Positions 12,349-24,800 of a stretch of 64,000 bases of DNA are shown here, piece after piece. Each line of letters starts with the position of its first letter. Within the stretch, counting starts at the first letter, position 1. The stretch covers positions 11,347,557-11,411,556 of the forward strand of contig NC_092320.1 in assembly GCF_036785885.1 (NCBI RefSeq), written 5' to 3'. This stretch comes from Coffea arabica (lineage: Eukaryota > Streptophyta > Magnoliopsida > Gentianales > Rubiaceae). The position numbers and the translations under genes are program-made. Below the pieces are notes generated by a model, which worked only from the letters and a program-made list of their open reading frames with translations, did no database searches and had not been told where the DNA came from.

Positions 12349-13375
12349 TTGGAATGTATGGAATCATCGAACTGTAGAATATTAAAGGTTCTCTCCAAAC
12401 GCACTGGATAAACGACGAGGCCGTTTGAATTGCATTTTTCAGTCGTCTCTATGAAAACTTATTGTAGCATTGTTTTGTTTTAGGGCATAGTGATAGATAT
12501 GAAATAAAAAAGTGATTAAAATTTATATAAAAAATATTTAAAAAAAAAAGAAACTAAAAATTTTGTTTCAAAAAATCATAACCCAAACAAGGCGATTTGC
12601 TAAATTCTACAGTGGCTGGAACTTGGAATTGGAGAGAACCAAACCAAAACCATTTTCAACCGACACTAAGCTCCACGCAAAAAAAAAAAAAAAAAAAGGA
12701 GTTGGCACACGCGTGTTGATCGGTTCGTGCTTACCATCCTGAACAGATGCGTTTGGTGGGACATCTAAACTGCGGAAGGACAGGACGTACGTTTGGTTTG
12801 GATTTTGATAATTTCTACTATTGCAAAAGTCTTCCTTTGAGTCGCGGCTACCAATTACAGACCAACCCCAATTTCCTTGCTAGAATTTTTCAATTTGGTT
12901 GGTGAATAATCAGAAAATTTTCTCGAATTTCTGTTTTGCATTAAATGCTATTACAGAACCGTAACAATCAAAGGGAACATCATATCTTATGCAATCTTTT
13001 TATAATAATTACATGCGTTCTTTTTGGTCTCTCACGTGGTCTTTTTTGTTGCCCTTTTTGGTACTAGGCTACGTGGTACCTCCTTGTTGGTGGGTTTGGG
13101 CGAATTTGATAGGATTTTTTTTTTTTCCATTTTTGGAGGCCTTAAAAAGGGCTAAAATACGATCCCAGGTTCAACTTGTCCTATAATTCATAATTTAGAA
13201 TAGGCAAATTTTAATAATCCAATAATAGCTTTGGATAAAACGTGGAGGGCTAAAACGACAAGTCATCCCCATTAATTAAACAGTACTATACTGATTAAAT
13301 ATTGTGGTAGGTCATCTGATGGTTATAGCAGAGTAGCAGAGAGAACTGCTTCTGGAATCTCACCAGGACTACGTC
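12349..13375. other. Spacer without recognised gene
   Basis: AT-rich, with an A run at about 12679-12697. The open frame at 12989-13186 is low in information and has no domain. Nothing supportable. Confidence 0.4.
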
Positions 13376-13389
13376 ACATGTGCACTTAG

Positions 13390-13525
13390 TTTTTTTTTTT
13401 TTTTTTTTTATAAATCACAGGTGTCCGCATCCGTTTTACGATCTGCGATGGTTAATCCCGTTCGAATCGTATCAGACCCTTGCAGGGAAAAATCTCGAAC
13501 TTTATTTTTTTCATTTTCATGGATT
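13390..13525 (-). mobile_element. SINE-like retroposon with perfect 14-bp target-site duplication
   Basis: ACATGTGCACTTAG flanks the insert at 13376-13389 and 13526-13539. On the minus strand the 136-bp body ends in a long A tail (T run from 13390 to about 13409 on +). The body includes GATTCGAACGGG, which resembles a pol III B box. A diverged relative of the core (CGTCCGTTTTACG, TGCGAT, AGGGAAAAA) lies at about 63715-63830. Confidence 0.8.
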
Positions 13526-13539
13526 ACATGTGCACTTAG

Positions 13540-14082
13540 CAGCCATTGGACAGACGAACCTGATAGCGAAGAGTGCACTGAGAATCTTTCTCCAACCACC
13601 GTTGAATTAATTTAATCCTAGTGGTTAAGTGTCAAATGAAACACTACAACAACAGAAGAACACATTACACACGTTACCCACATGAAAAGCATTATGCGTA
13701 CTCGCGTTAATTGCATGTATGGGCAATTCAAAATGGCTCCATCTTGGAGTTGACGGCTCCAATTCAATTTTTGTGAAGCATGAGTTAGCCCCATCCTCTT
13801 CTAATCACTGAACATTTAACTCTCCAACTTAAGGCTAGCAAAGGCTAGCAGGAAAAAAAAAAAAAGTGTGTTGAAAATTGTAATGATGATATAAACAAAT
13901 ATATTTTAACAAATAATGGGTAAAAGACATTCTCTTGCTCTGCATGCAGATGCGCATGCAGGTGCCAGGCGGGAATGTCGGTCGATCATTTCAGGTTTCG
14001 GGGTGGTGAATTTTTTTCTCCCGTTATTCGGCAGGTTTTCTGTGAAGACATCTCAAGTACTTGAGCAATTAATGCGTCAGGC
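13540..14082. other. Spacer without recognised gene
   Basis: No open frame or repeat of note. An A run lies at about 13853-13865. Confidence 0.4.
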
Positions 14083-14090
14083 CCTATGAG

Positions 14091-14552
14091 TAGGGCTGCA
14101 AACGAATCGAGCCGCTCGCGAGCGGCTCGCGAGCGGCTCGAGTCGAGCTCGAGATTAATCGAGCTCGAGTCGAGCTCGAGCCAACTCGAGTCGAGCTCGA
14201 ACTCGAGCTCAGAATATTAAGCCCGACTCGCGAGCTTGAGTATATATATTTATATATTTTTTTTATTTTTATTTAATAATAAAATTACGTATATTATATA
14301 TAAATATATTTTAATTTTTTATTTTCATAGTGAAATTACGTATATATCCTTAATATTTTATTATTTATTCAGAAAAAAATATTATTTTTTTTTATTTTTT
14401 TCGAGCTCGAGCTCGGCTCGACTTGATTCGAGTCGAGCTCGAAAATTGCCAGCTCGTCGAGCTCGAGCTCGAGCTCGAACTTGGTAAAATTTAGTCGAGG
14501 CTCGACTCGATTAGCTCAAAACTCGACTCGGCTCGACTCGTTTGCAGCCCTA
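14091..14552. mobile_element. hAT-type MITE, 462 bp, perfect 8-bp target duplication
   Basis: Terminal repeats TAGGGCTGCAAACGA and TCGTTTGCAGCCCTA are near-perfect inverses. CCTATGAG at 14083-14090 and 14553-14560 is the 8-bp duplication typical of hAT elements. Both arms are dense in GAGCTCGA/TCGAGCTC motifs around an AT-rich core (14230-14400), so the transcript or single strand could fold into a long hairpin. The perfect duplication suggests a recent insertion. Confidence 0.9.
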
Positions 14553-14560
14553 CCTATGAG

Positions 14561-16176
14561 CATTACAAACCTTTTTAGAAAATGTAAAATGGTGAATCGA
14601 TACATTGACATAGATAGACTGTAACACAACATCCGGATGCAGATGAAATATTATAAAAGAAGAAATATCTGCTTTTGACAAGAAGTTATTGTAGAAAAAT
14701 ATGTTGTGACAATATGATAAGTGTAAAGTAAACAGACAATAGAGAAATACACTTTCTAAGAGAATATTCTACAGATGTTTTCTGAAAAAATTGAAAATCC
14801 AAATGGACCTAATACTCTAAATTAGTTTAATATAACCATATTGTTTTTTTTTTTTCCCCCAACTAATGTTACGATACTCTGATAGGATTGAAAATCTCGC
14901 AGTTAGTTGAGAGGGAAAGGGGGGAAATATCATTTAATTGGTATGACCTCGAAGACTTGTCTGAGTTTGTCCATTTCAGGAGGGAGCAGTTTAGCTCGTT
15001 ATGCCTCAAGTAGGTAGTTTCCTTCAATGAGTTTCTTCGAGTCGTGCGTGCCTTGTTAGCTAACTCATTAGATCAATTAATCGAACCAGGAATATTTGCA
15101 CTCCTAACGCTTAGAGTTTGTTCTTTAGTTTATTTTAGATACCTAATTTTAAATTTTTACTTGTAAAAAGGTATTTTCTTTTGTTCTCAAAGTGAAATTG
15201 TTCAATAGCAGTTTTAAAATGTACCATAGTTTCAAATTCTCGAACCATATGCGTAACTCTTTTTGTTCTTTATTGCAACTAGTATTCAAGTCCTAGTAAA
15301 GAAAGGCGTTATTTTAAAGTTTGTATGTTATAATGGGGAAGGGTGAGGAGAAAAGATAAATTTAAATATATTAACAAAAGGGAAGAAAACGAAAGATGAG
15401 AATGATTATGACAAATTTATTTTCAGTGAGGGCATCATTAACTTTTTATTGGCCAAATACTTATGCTTGTTAGCATTCACAGGGGCAATTTGTAGTAGTT
15501 TTCATATAATAACCTATTGACCCCTAATTATACGAGGCAATATGAAACTAGACCTTAATTTAAATTAAAAAACCCAAGATTGGTTGTTGTAAATTCTCTC
15601 CTTTTGTTTTTCATAATTGTACGTTGCAGCCCATCTTTTCTTTTCTTTTTTTTTCATGTGTGGGGGGAGGGGGGGGGGGGAGGATTTAGTAGTCCATCAC
15701 TAGGTAAGAGTACACACCTATCTTTTATTTTCGGTAATTTGATGTGCGTAACAAGGAAATCATATTAAAAAACTCAAATCCACGTAGAGTTGGAAAAAGA
15801 CGAAAAATATTATTAGCACTCTATTTTTTTTGGTTAATTACATTCCAACTATTTGTTTTATTATATAATCTAATAAATAAAAATGAATTTTTCTAACGCG
15901 TGTCTAATGAGTATTCGTTAATACACCTCCATTCCACTCAACTTACCACATATATATACACATTAACAATTACTATCTTTTCTTACATTTATATACTTTT
16001 TTTAGTTAATTCCCTTACATTCATGCACTTCTCTTAATTAAGCTTATGTTTTTAAAAATCTAACATTTAAAATATATTTTAACGAGTGTCCAAAAGGTAC
16101 CTATTAGACAGATCGAATAAAAATTATATGATAAAAAAATGATAGTAAGATTGCAATTAATAGAAGAATAAACCTT
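14561..16176. other. Spacer without recognised gene
   Basis: AT-rich. A G-rich run lies at about 15661-15682. No domain-bearing open frame seen. Confidence 0.4.
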
Positions 16177-16306
16177 ATATATACTGATAGTATATACACT
16201 ATTACAGTTGGATACATGACACATATCAAAATTTGGGTTTCAAATTCAAATTCGAATTACATGTCATACATTCAATGGTAAAAGTGTATACACTATCAGT
16301 GTATAG
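16177..16306. mobile_element. Short palindromic MITE-like repeat
   Basis: The left arm (TATATACTGATAGTATATAC, then ATACATGACA) is the inverse of the right arm (TGTCATACATTC, then GTATACACTATCAGTGTATA), separated by about 40 bp. No target duplication was resolved. Confidence 0.6.
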
Positions 16307-16561
16307 AAAATTAATTCTTAATAGAAAGGAGATTACAATCAACATTTCTAAGAAAAAGATAGGTGCACAGGGGACACGGGGCTCGAATGGTTGCTTGGAA
16401 AACTGTTCGGGCCGATTTTGTGCAAAAAAACACAAAAAGTAACTTTATATGCATACGATATAACTCACTTTAAATAATGTATAACCATAGAACAAAATTT
16501 TATTAATCTCACACATAGTGTGAAAAACGATGTACAAATATATAATTTGAATCTTAAAGCC

Positions 16562-16690
16562 TTGTTTGGATTTATTTTTCTGGATTTTTTGTGAAAAAAT
16601 TACAGTAATAATTTGATATATGTGAGGTAAAAAAATGATTGAAAAGTACATTCACGAAAAATACAGTTTAAAAAATTACTGTCCAAACAA
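16562..16690. mobile_element. MITE of the TTGTTTGGA family
   Basis: Begins TTGTTTGGATTTATT and ends ACTGTCCAAACAA, about 129 bp. The internal signature (TACAGTAATAAT, TATGTGAGGTAAAAA, ATGATTG) is shared with the copies at 41841-42200, 38075-38335 (inverted) and 53562-53729. Confidence 0.65.
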
Positions 16691-16960
16691 ATATTTTTTT
16701 AGACCAAATCTTAACCATAAATCTTCAGAAACGATTGCATTTCCTGCAACCGTTCCTGTCCCTTCTCCGGTGCATGCGTAACAGATCTTTGCTGTCTCGT
16801 GTGAGAGTATCGAACTATAGTCTATACCTAGCTAGACTTGTATAATGCCGTGAGTTGCCCCGTGTTGCTGCCCGCCCCGGGGAAGGACGACTCAGATTTT
16901 GTCCAACAAATGAACAAATCACAGTCCCAGTCTTTACACTCGCATTTCATTATTTAACTA

Positions 16961-18480
16961 GTTTTGTCCCCGTTCGTTGAACGGGAATCGTCGAAAAATA
17001 ATAAACTATTTAGTCAATTCATAAAATTATCGATATAAAATACATATTTAATGTATAATCTATTATAACATGTCTTAAGTATATTACTATGAGCGCATTA
17101 TATTGTAAAGTATTCTTATAATATAAATTTGAACATCTAATTCAGTGAATAATAATTCAAAAATATAAAAAATAACATTCAACAATATCATAACATTCAA
17201 AAACTTGAAAATAAATAAACAAGTGTAGTAAATAGTATCAAATAACATTCTACTTTTCAGAAATTTGTTTTTATTTTTTTCTGTTTGAACATTCTTCTCG
17301 ATTTGTCCGTGCAAATCAGCATTTATTAATTTTCTATTATCACTACATGATAGCAAAGAAGGATAACTAAGTATAAAAAAAATAAATGATTTATCACATT
17401 CAAGATTGTGTATAACAATACGTAAAGATTATAATTAAGTAAACGGCCAGAGTCTTTTAATTAACTAATGAATTAGTTTTGTACCCGCTCGTTGAAAAAT
17501 AATAAACTATTTAGTTAATTTTATAAAAATATCGATATAAAATAAAAATTTAATGTATAATCTATTATAACTTGTCTTAAGTATATTACTATATGCGCAT
17601 TGTAATACAAAGTATTCTTATAATATAAATTTGAACATCTAATTCAGTGAATAATAATTCAAAAATATAAAAAATAACATTCAACAATATCATAACATTC
17701 AAAAACTTGAAAATAAATAAACAAGTGTAGTAAATAGTATCAAATAACATTCTACTCTTCAGAAATTTGTTTTTATTTTTTTCTGTTTGAACATTCTTCT
17801 CGATTTGTCCGTGCAAATCAGCATTTATTAATTTTCTATTATCACTACATGATAGCAAAGAAGGATAACTAAGTATAAAAAAAATAAATGATTTATCACA
17901 TTCAAGATTGTGTATAACAATACGTAAAGATTATAATTAAGTAAACGGCTAGAGTCTTTTAATTAACTAATGAATTAGTTTTGTACCCGCTCGTTGAAAA
18001 ATAATAAACTATTTAGTTAATTTTATAAAAATATCGATATAAAATAAAAATTTAATGTATAATCTATTATAACTTGTCTTAAGTATATTACTATATGCGC
18101 ATTGTAATACAAAGTATTCTTATAATATAAATTTGAACATCTAATTCAGTGAATAATAATTCAAAAATAGAAAAAATATCATTCAACAATACCATAACAT
18201 TAAAAAACTTGAAAATAAATAAAAAGTGCAGTAAATAGTATCAAATAATATTATATTCTTCAGAAACTTGTTTTTGTTTTTCTTCTGTTTAAACATTCTC
18301 CTCGATCTGTCCATGCAAATCCGCATTTATTGATTTTCTATTATCGTTGCATGATAACAAAGTAGGATAATTAAGTACAGGAAAAAAATGATTTATCGCA
18401 TTCAAAGTTGTGTATAACAATACGTAAAAATTATAATTTAAAAAAGTAAAATAGTATATTAAATTTACCTTCTCATGCAA
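16961..18480 (-). repeat. Three tandem ~502-515-bp units of the Helitron 3' region
   Basis: Units start at 16961, 17476 and 17978 (GTTTTGTCCCCG / GTTTTGTACCCGCTCG on +). Units 1 and 2 are nearly identical over several hundred bases; unit 3 diverges more towards 18480. Each has CTAG or CTAA at its minus-strand 3' edge, but only the outermost keeps the hairpin stem. The 89-codon open frames in units 1 and 2 are repeat copies, not a credible gene. A partial unit recurs at 19736-19910. Confidence 0.88.
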
Positions 18481-18764
18481 ATCTTATTATGAGGATTTCC
18501 TGCCTCTGTGATTTTTATTGAACCTTCTGATGAATAATTCATATGAAGTGTATTGAAATGTTGTTGATTATAATCATCTGTTATACTAATTGGGATTTGA
18601 GAAGAAAATGCCTCAGGTTGGTATTGGTTGTCGGTTCCACCAATCTAATAATGATTTATCAAAATTAAAAACAAAAATATTATATGAGATATAATATGTG
18701 AAATATAAGAGAAATTTATTGCACATTACCTGTGAAAGTATGAAATGCGTTTCCCTCCCAAAAT

Positions 18765-19372
18765 CACAGTGGAACCATCTAGTCACTGTAAATCTATTAT
18801 TATCTTATTCCAGATTGTAATTGTTCAATTTGATTTGAAACACAAAAGGTTTCGACGTGGTCTTATTTACAATTGATGACACGATTTCACTGCTAAATCC
18901 TTCCTGAAAATGAAATGCATAATAGATTTTTTTTTGTTAGAATATTTAACGGCTAAGATAAGTGTCGGATTGTCTACTATTATTAAAAATTAGATATAAG
19001 TTTAACTTGTTAAATTCTTCAAGAACAAATGAAAGTTTGTGTTCTATTATTCTTTCAGCCTCTCGATCAAATATAACAAACCAAGTACTACAGGTTGCAT
19101 CACTTACCAAGACTTTTAACATACACCTGTATAAATACACATATTCTAAAAGTTATGTTTATGTAGATATTGTAACAATTAAAATGATAAAAGGTTAACA
19201 TCTACGACATACCTCAATTTAGGGTACTCCACATTTTGATTGCAAGCATTGCACACAAAATTAGATCCTTCTAATGTCACTTTTCTCTGACATTTTGGAC
19301 ATGCTTTGTAGTATAGTTGACTATTGAAATCAACCTTCAGAATCGTCACTTTGGAAGTGTAAACCAATTTCT
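18765..19372 (-). pseudogene. Replication protein A 70-kDa subunit-like, C-terminal domain remnant
   Basis: Minus strand. The first exon (about 19372-19213) encodes SQLYYKACPKCQRKVTLEG and VCNACNQNVEYP, a C-x2-C-x12-C-x2-C zinc ribbon of the RPA large-subunit C-terminal domain. A GT-AG intron (19212-19127) joins it in frame to an exon from 19126 reading MLKVLVSDATCSTWFVIFD, the following OB-fold strand region. A third block from 18903 (EGFSSEIVSSIV, KPFVFQIKLNNYN) matches the next part of that fold but meets an in-frame TAA at 18805-18807 before DNNRFTVTRW. No clean donor closes the second exon. RPA binds single-stranded DNA, and Helitrons often carry such genes. This copy looks dead. Confidence 0.7.
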
Positions 19373-19910
19373 AGAGAAATGAAAAGATCTAAGCAGTCAA
19401 TTTAAATAATTAATATTTTTAATTGTGAAAACTAATGTGCTATAATTGTAACTTGTAACTTTAATTGTACCTCTGTTTAAACACCGGCTATTATTTGATA
19501 TATCTCTGATAATAATTTTCGATTCTTGAACATTAATTGTTGTATAGCTTCTCGCTTTTTTTGAGGATGTAAAACCTCAATAGTTTGAGGAGCAGTGCTA
19601 TCAACGCTAATAACAATCTTATCTTAATTACTTATATACAATATATATGAAAATATTAAACAAACATTTACTAAAGATATATAGTTTTGCCAATTCAAGT
19701 AATCTGCAACTTCAGAAATATTTAGATTCATATATACTCGATTTGTCCGTGCAAATCAGCATTTATTGATTTTCTATTATCACTGCATGATAGCAAAGTA
19801 GGATAACTAAATATAAAAAAATAAATGATTTATCGCATTCAAGGTTGTGTATAACAATACGTAAAGATTATAATTAAGTAAACGGCCAGAGTCCTTTAAT
19901 TAACTAATGA

Positions 19911-21435
19911 ATTTGCAGATATATCTAATAGAGATATTTATATTTTTTATATTTATATCGCATTACTTTCCAGTGCTTTTTGTTTTTGGTTATTTTTCCT
20001 GAAGGCAAATTAACAAACATCGTAGTATATTATCACAAAAATCAATTAATAAACACGATAGAAAAAATCCTATAAAAAAAATCGATGAAAGTACTTGTTT
20101 AAGTCCTATGTCTTCATACAAAACAAATAGAAAATAAAAATAAAAAAATAAAATTCAAGATATGTTAGTAAGCTCTTACAATTGAAGATCAGCATGCCTT
20201 TTTAAAAAATATATATATATATTGAAAGAAGATGTATCTGATAATCAATAGGAGTGGAAACCCAAAATCGATACTTTAATATGCCAACCGCTTGCACTGA
20301 AAATATCTAACAATGAATTTGATGCTTGAAATCAATATATTAGTGGCTATATGTAGTGCAGGCATAAGAAATAAAAATTGATAAGGATACAAAGAAATAT
20401 TGATAAGAACATTAAATGTATGTTTATCTTAATTTAAGTTGCTTAAAGTACGTAACTTTTGGTAAAAAATAAGAATCCTATAATATTCATAATTCTTATA
20501 GGAAATAAAACCATAATCGTCCAAATAACTTTGGGTAGGAAATAAGACCTTATGTGACCCGTACTATGTACGTATATAAACATGTACGTAATAAATTTAC
20601 AAATGCGTTATAAAGATAGATTTTACCGACTTTAAAAGACTACCTCCGCCATATCAAGTCCTTTAAGTGCATGGATTCCTATGATGTGAGTCCACACACG
20701 AAATACTCCCCACCATCTAGGTAGAGATGTATTGTGATTAATGAATTATTAGCAGAAATATATTAAAAAAAAGACGGACGGAGAACACTACAGATACTAC
20801 GGACGGAGGCCTTTTTTTTGGATTGGAGGACACTATGGACGGAGGGTTGGGTAGAGGCTTTCGGGGTGCAAAACTTCAACAAATGTCTAATGTTTTATCT
20901 CATCTTTCCTTAGCTATAATAATGGGATTTTATTTCTTTGGTTGATGACACTCTATTTTCTTTATGGACTTTTCCAGAAATTTTCAATCAAATGAAGTGC
21001 CATTTCTCTTTGTACATTAATTATGCATGGGGACTATGAGTCTTGTAAAAACTTTCTCGAGTTAATTTTTTTTAATTTTCATGTCTAGATTGTTTGTATG
21101 TTGTTCTATATGTAGGTAAATTATTTTAAAATAAAAAGGATCTATGATGAAGTTGTTAAAAAAAAAGAATAGGACACTATAAAAAAATATATTATCATTT
21201 ATTCTTATATATCTAATAAAGGAGATTTATGTATCTTTTATTTATATCGCATTACTTTCCAATTCTTTTTTCGGGTAAGAAATAAGAATCATATAATATT
21301 AAAAATTTTTATAGGAAATAAGAATTGATATATATCCAAACAAAAAAGGAGCAAGCCACGTAAGAAACTATTTACCGTCTCGTTAAGCCACGTAGGAAAG
21401 AGAAAATATTAAGGATAAGTATGAGAATACGGCTT

Positions 21436-21437
<2 letters not shown>
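19911..21437. repeat. AT-rich repeat-derived spacer upstream of KAS II
   Basis: Two direct-repeat patches, about 19918-19975 and 21205-21262 (ATATCTAATA..GAGAT.., TATATCGCATTACTTTCCA), plus AATAAGAATC.TATAATATT at about 20466 and 21283. They may be ends of small Helitron-type elements (A then TC at 19924 and 21212), but this is not proven. No gene. Confidence 0.45.

Positions 21438-21473
<36 letters not shown>
21438..21473. repeat. (TA)n microsatellite upstream of KAS II
   Basis: About 18 uninterrupted TA dinucleotides, some 360 bp before the KAS II ATG. Likely polymorphic and close to the promoter or 5'UTR. Confidence 0.9.
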
Positions 21474-21476
<3 letters not shown>

Positions 21477-21829
21477 TCCCAGCATTGCTTGGCGTCTCCC
21501 AGTCCAAACGGTGGAACGCACGCTACAAAACGACAGCTCTATAGTCCGTACGATCACCACATCCCACCACCCAGGCCCCCGGGCTTCTGCCTCAGCGTTC
21601 TCAGATTCAGAAATACACTACTAACTAGCTTACAAAAAACCAATGTCCCATCCGCTCTCCTCACCATCCCAATCTTAGCATCCTTTTGTGCCTCCATCGT
21701 CTCCGTTGTTGTACTTCATTTCAGCAAGTTTCGATACTTTTTATGCATGTTTATAGGTTGATTAGCGGTATACGTATAATCTTGACGTGGGTGGTTGGCA
21801 ATTATTGGTGGGTTGAGGGGGGTCAAGGG

Positions 21830-24800
21830 ATGGCTTCATCCGTGGTGTGTTCATGGCTGATGGCGGCATGCATGTCAGTTGCTTGTGAAAATGACTCCAA
21901 GACGACCATTTCGATGTTGAGCTCCGACCCATCTCTGTCCTCGCGATTTACCAAATGGGCTGCTCGTAAAAGGAGGAGGGCTTTTCCTATTTCGCCCAAA
22001 TGTGCAGCTGGCCCCCCTCAATTTTCTAGAATTCGTAATCTTATGAGTTCTTGTTTGGCCTTTGAGCCCTGCCCTGACTTTTGCAGGAATAGTTCTTCTT
22101 CTTTTCCTTCCTTAGCCCTTTCTTCTTCCCCTTTCTTCTCTGGTGGTGATAACGGAGCTCTTGCTCTCGGTCATGGCAGGCGCAATAAGCTCAATCAACC
22201 TGTCCATTCTGGTAATCTTCGTTTTCGTGTTTTTATTGAATTTCGCCATTTATTTGCCTGTTTGATTGTATTTTTGCTGGTTTTTAGTGCTTTTGGCTAA
22301 ATGTTATGGGTTTTATGTTGTTTGGGATCTGGACTTGACTTAAAGGTGAGGCCTTGGTTTGAACTGTAAGGTTTATCTGTTGTCATTTGGGTTGGTAATA
22401 GAGATTACAGACGGATTCTTAGCTCGTGTTAGACCCTATAGTGCCGGGGGCCTTATTGCATTGTTTTTTCCTTTAAAAATGTAACCCAAAGGAAAAAAAA
22501 AAAAAAAAACTCAGGCAGGCTTCAGTTCCTATTATTTTTATTTTTTGGTCATTTGTTACTTAAGAAAATTGTAATCATCTGAATATTGTGAACTTTTTTT
22601 TTCAATACAGTATATTATATAAATAGGAGTATTAGTGAAATCTACTTTCACAAGTTTGGTATTTGAGAAGAAGGTTGGTGGCAACATGCTGTTCAGTCTT
22701 TATGCATGAAAACTGCACAAGTTATTAGCTCTGCAAGAGAGAGCTGCTATTGGTTAACTTGCAGCCAATGACATTTCACATGTGCTGTCCTGTGAGATTT
22801 ATATCCACCCAATTGCTCTCAGAGCAGCTATGTGGATGGCTTATATTCAAGGTTGCTGCCATTAAATTGGAGGATGCATAGCAATAACAGTATAAGTTCA
22901 CTAGATTTAGGTTTCCAGATGCTAATTCCTTCAAAATCATAAAGAAATGTGATCTTTTAGAATCAATGCAGCTATTCACTGCTTGGTTCTGCTTCACCTA
23001 TTTAGACTTCTTGTTAACTTGCACTTCCGCTCAGTAATTGTTATGATGTTAGCTTTTTCTGCAATCTAAGCCACTCTGGTGCACCCCTTTTCTTTGTAAG
23101 TTATATTCCATCTATTGAAATGGAGTATTTCAGGGAAAGCAGTAGCCATAGCAGTGCAGCCTACTATGGAAGCTGCTCCAAAGAAGAAACCTCCCACCAA
23201 GCAAAGGAGAGTGGTTGTGACAGGAATGGGTGTAGAGACTCCTCTTGGTGATAATCCAGATGTATTTTACACTAATTTGCTTCAAGGTGCTAGTGGCATA
23301 AGTGAGATAGAGGCTTTTGATTGTTCCAATTTCCCTACAGTATGTCATCTTAATGATCTCTGTTTTTTTGGTTTTTTTTTTTTGGGTGGATACCACTGGT
23401 ATATAATTCAATCTTTATGCTCAAAAACAGAGAATTGCTGGGGAGATCAAATCTTTCACAACAGATGGTTGGGTTGCGCCTAAACTTTCTAAAAGAATGG
23501 ATAAGTTCATGCTTTACATGCTGACTGCAGGGAAGAAGGCATTGGCTGATGGTGGAATTACTGAAGATATTATGGATGAACTGGACAAAACTAAGTGTGG
23601 GGTGTTGATTGGCTCAGCTATGGGTGGGATGCAGGTAAATTTTCTGTTTTGTGTCTTTGTTAGTAGAGAGTTGACTGATGGATCTCAAATTGGGTTTTCA
23701 TGAATGCCTCCACATGTAGGAATTGGAACCATTGCTGTCTTTTTGTGTCCATAGTTTGGTTTAAATACTTGGTAATAAGGCTGCATACGTGCTTAATTTG
23801 TAAAAGTGCTTACAAGGATGTTATGTAATGACCATGATGGTTACCTAGATGAGTTGACCAGATTTTATATCTAGACCTTCTTACATATACTGTCCTTCAT
23901 CATTTCCACTGATTATATTAAGCAGTACTCTGGTCCTTGTGAACTCAATGGTTTTCATGCACTATCTGGTTTTCTAAGCTGGAAAGTTGAACCTTTGAAC
24001 CACTCTACAATTTTCTTTAGCTAAAAGAGAGATGGCCATAATGGAAGCATTTAATACGAGAACAAAAATGACGACTACTTTTACTAGTGCTCTTTTTAGC
24101 GTCTGTCATTGTGAGATCTTAGAAAAACTTTTGAGAGATCTTAGAAAAACTTTTGACATAAACTATGTATCTGGACTCTCACATCCCTTTGTTGAATAGG
24201 AAAAAGGACATGAAATTCTTTATTACCATTGATTTTGTGAAATTTTAAACACTAGTCCAAATTTATTAACTGATTTTTAAGGTTTCCTGAAATTTTTGTG
24301 AATGGGGCAGGTTTTCAATGATGCAATTGAAGCTTTACGGATCTCATACAAGAAGATGAATCCTTTTTGCGTACCTTTTGCAACCACAAACATGGGTTCT
24401 GCCATGCTGGCCATGGATTTGGTTAGTTTAATTTCTATGCTTTTTAATACTGACTGAAGAAATTACTTAAACTGGTTGATGTCTTTCTTATTGTATACTT
24501 TTGTTTTGAATACAGGGATGGATGGGTCCAAACTATTCGATATCTACTGCCTGTGCTACAAGCAACTTTTGCATATTGAATGCAGCTAATCACATCATTA
24601 GAGGAGAAGCTGTAGGTGTCTTGCATTATTGCTTGTGAAGTCAAGCTTGATGTATCTAAGCTGTTTTGATATTACTTTTGTGTATCATTTTTAAATAATT
24701 ATGACAAGTAATTATACAGAGATAAAACATCATGCTGCTTGCCATGCTTTCTTACACATATGGCGAACATGCAGGATATGATGCTTTGTGGAGGCTCGGA

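Larger units (their letters stand above)
16958..19910 (-). mobile_element. Helitron (3' half certain), minus strand, carrying an RPA70-like pseudogene
   Basis: Read on the minus strand the 3' end is a 7-bp-stem hairpin CCCGTTCAACGAACGGG, seven bases, then CTAG (+ coordinates 16961-16958) followed by host T. This is the Helitron 3' signature. Upstream lie three tandem copies of the 3' terminal region and, in the same orientation, a broken replication protein A large-subunit-like gene, a usual passenger of plant Helitrons. A further fragment of the repeat unit at 19736-19910 suggests the element extends at least that far. Its 5' TC end was not fixed. No Rep/helicase gene was found. Confidence 0.65.

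Noticed and set aside
17087..17858. Two nearly identical 89-codon minus-strand frames
   Set aside because: They are copies of the tandem repeat unit and lack any recognisable domain; the frame is not kept in unit 3.
17050..18480. Tandem repeats considered as CRISPR or satellite
   Set aside because: 500-bp units without short repeat-spacer structure in plant DNA; explained by Helitron 3' ends.
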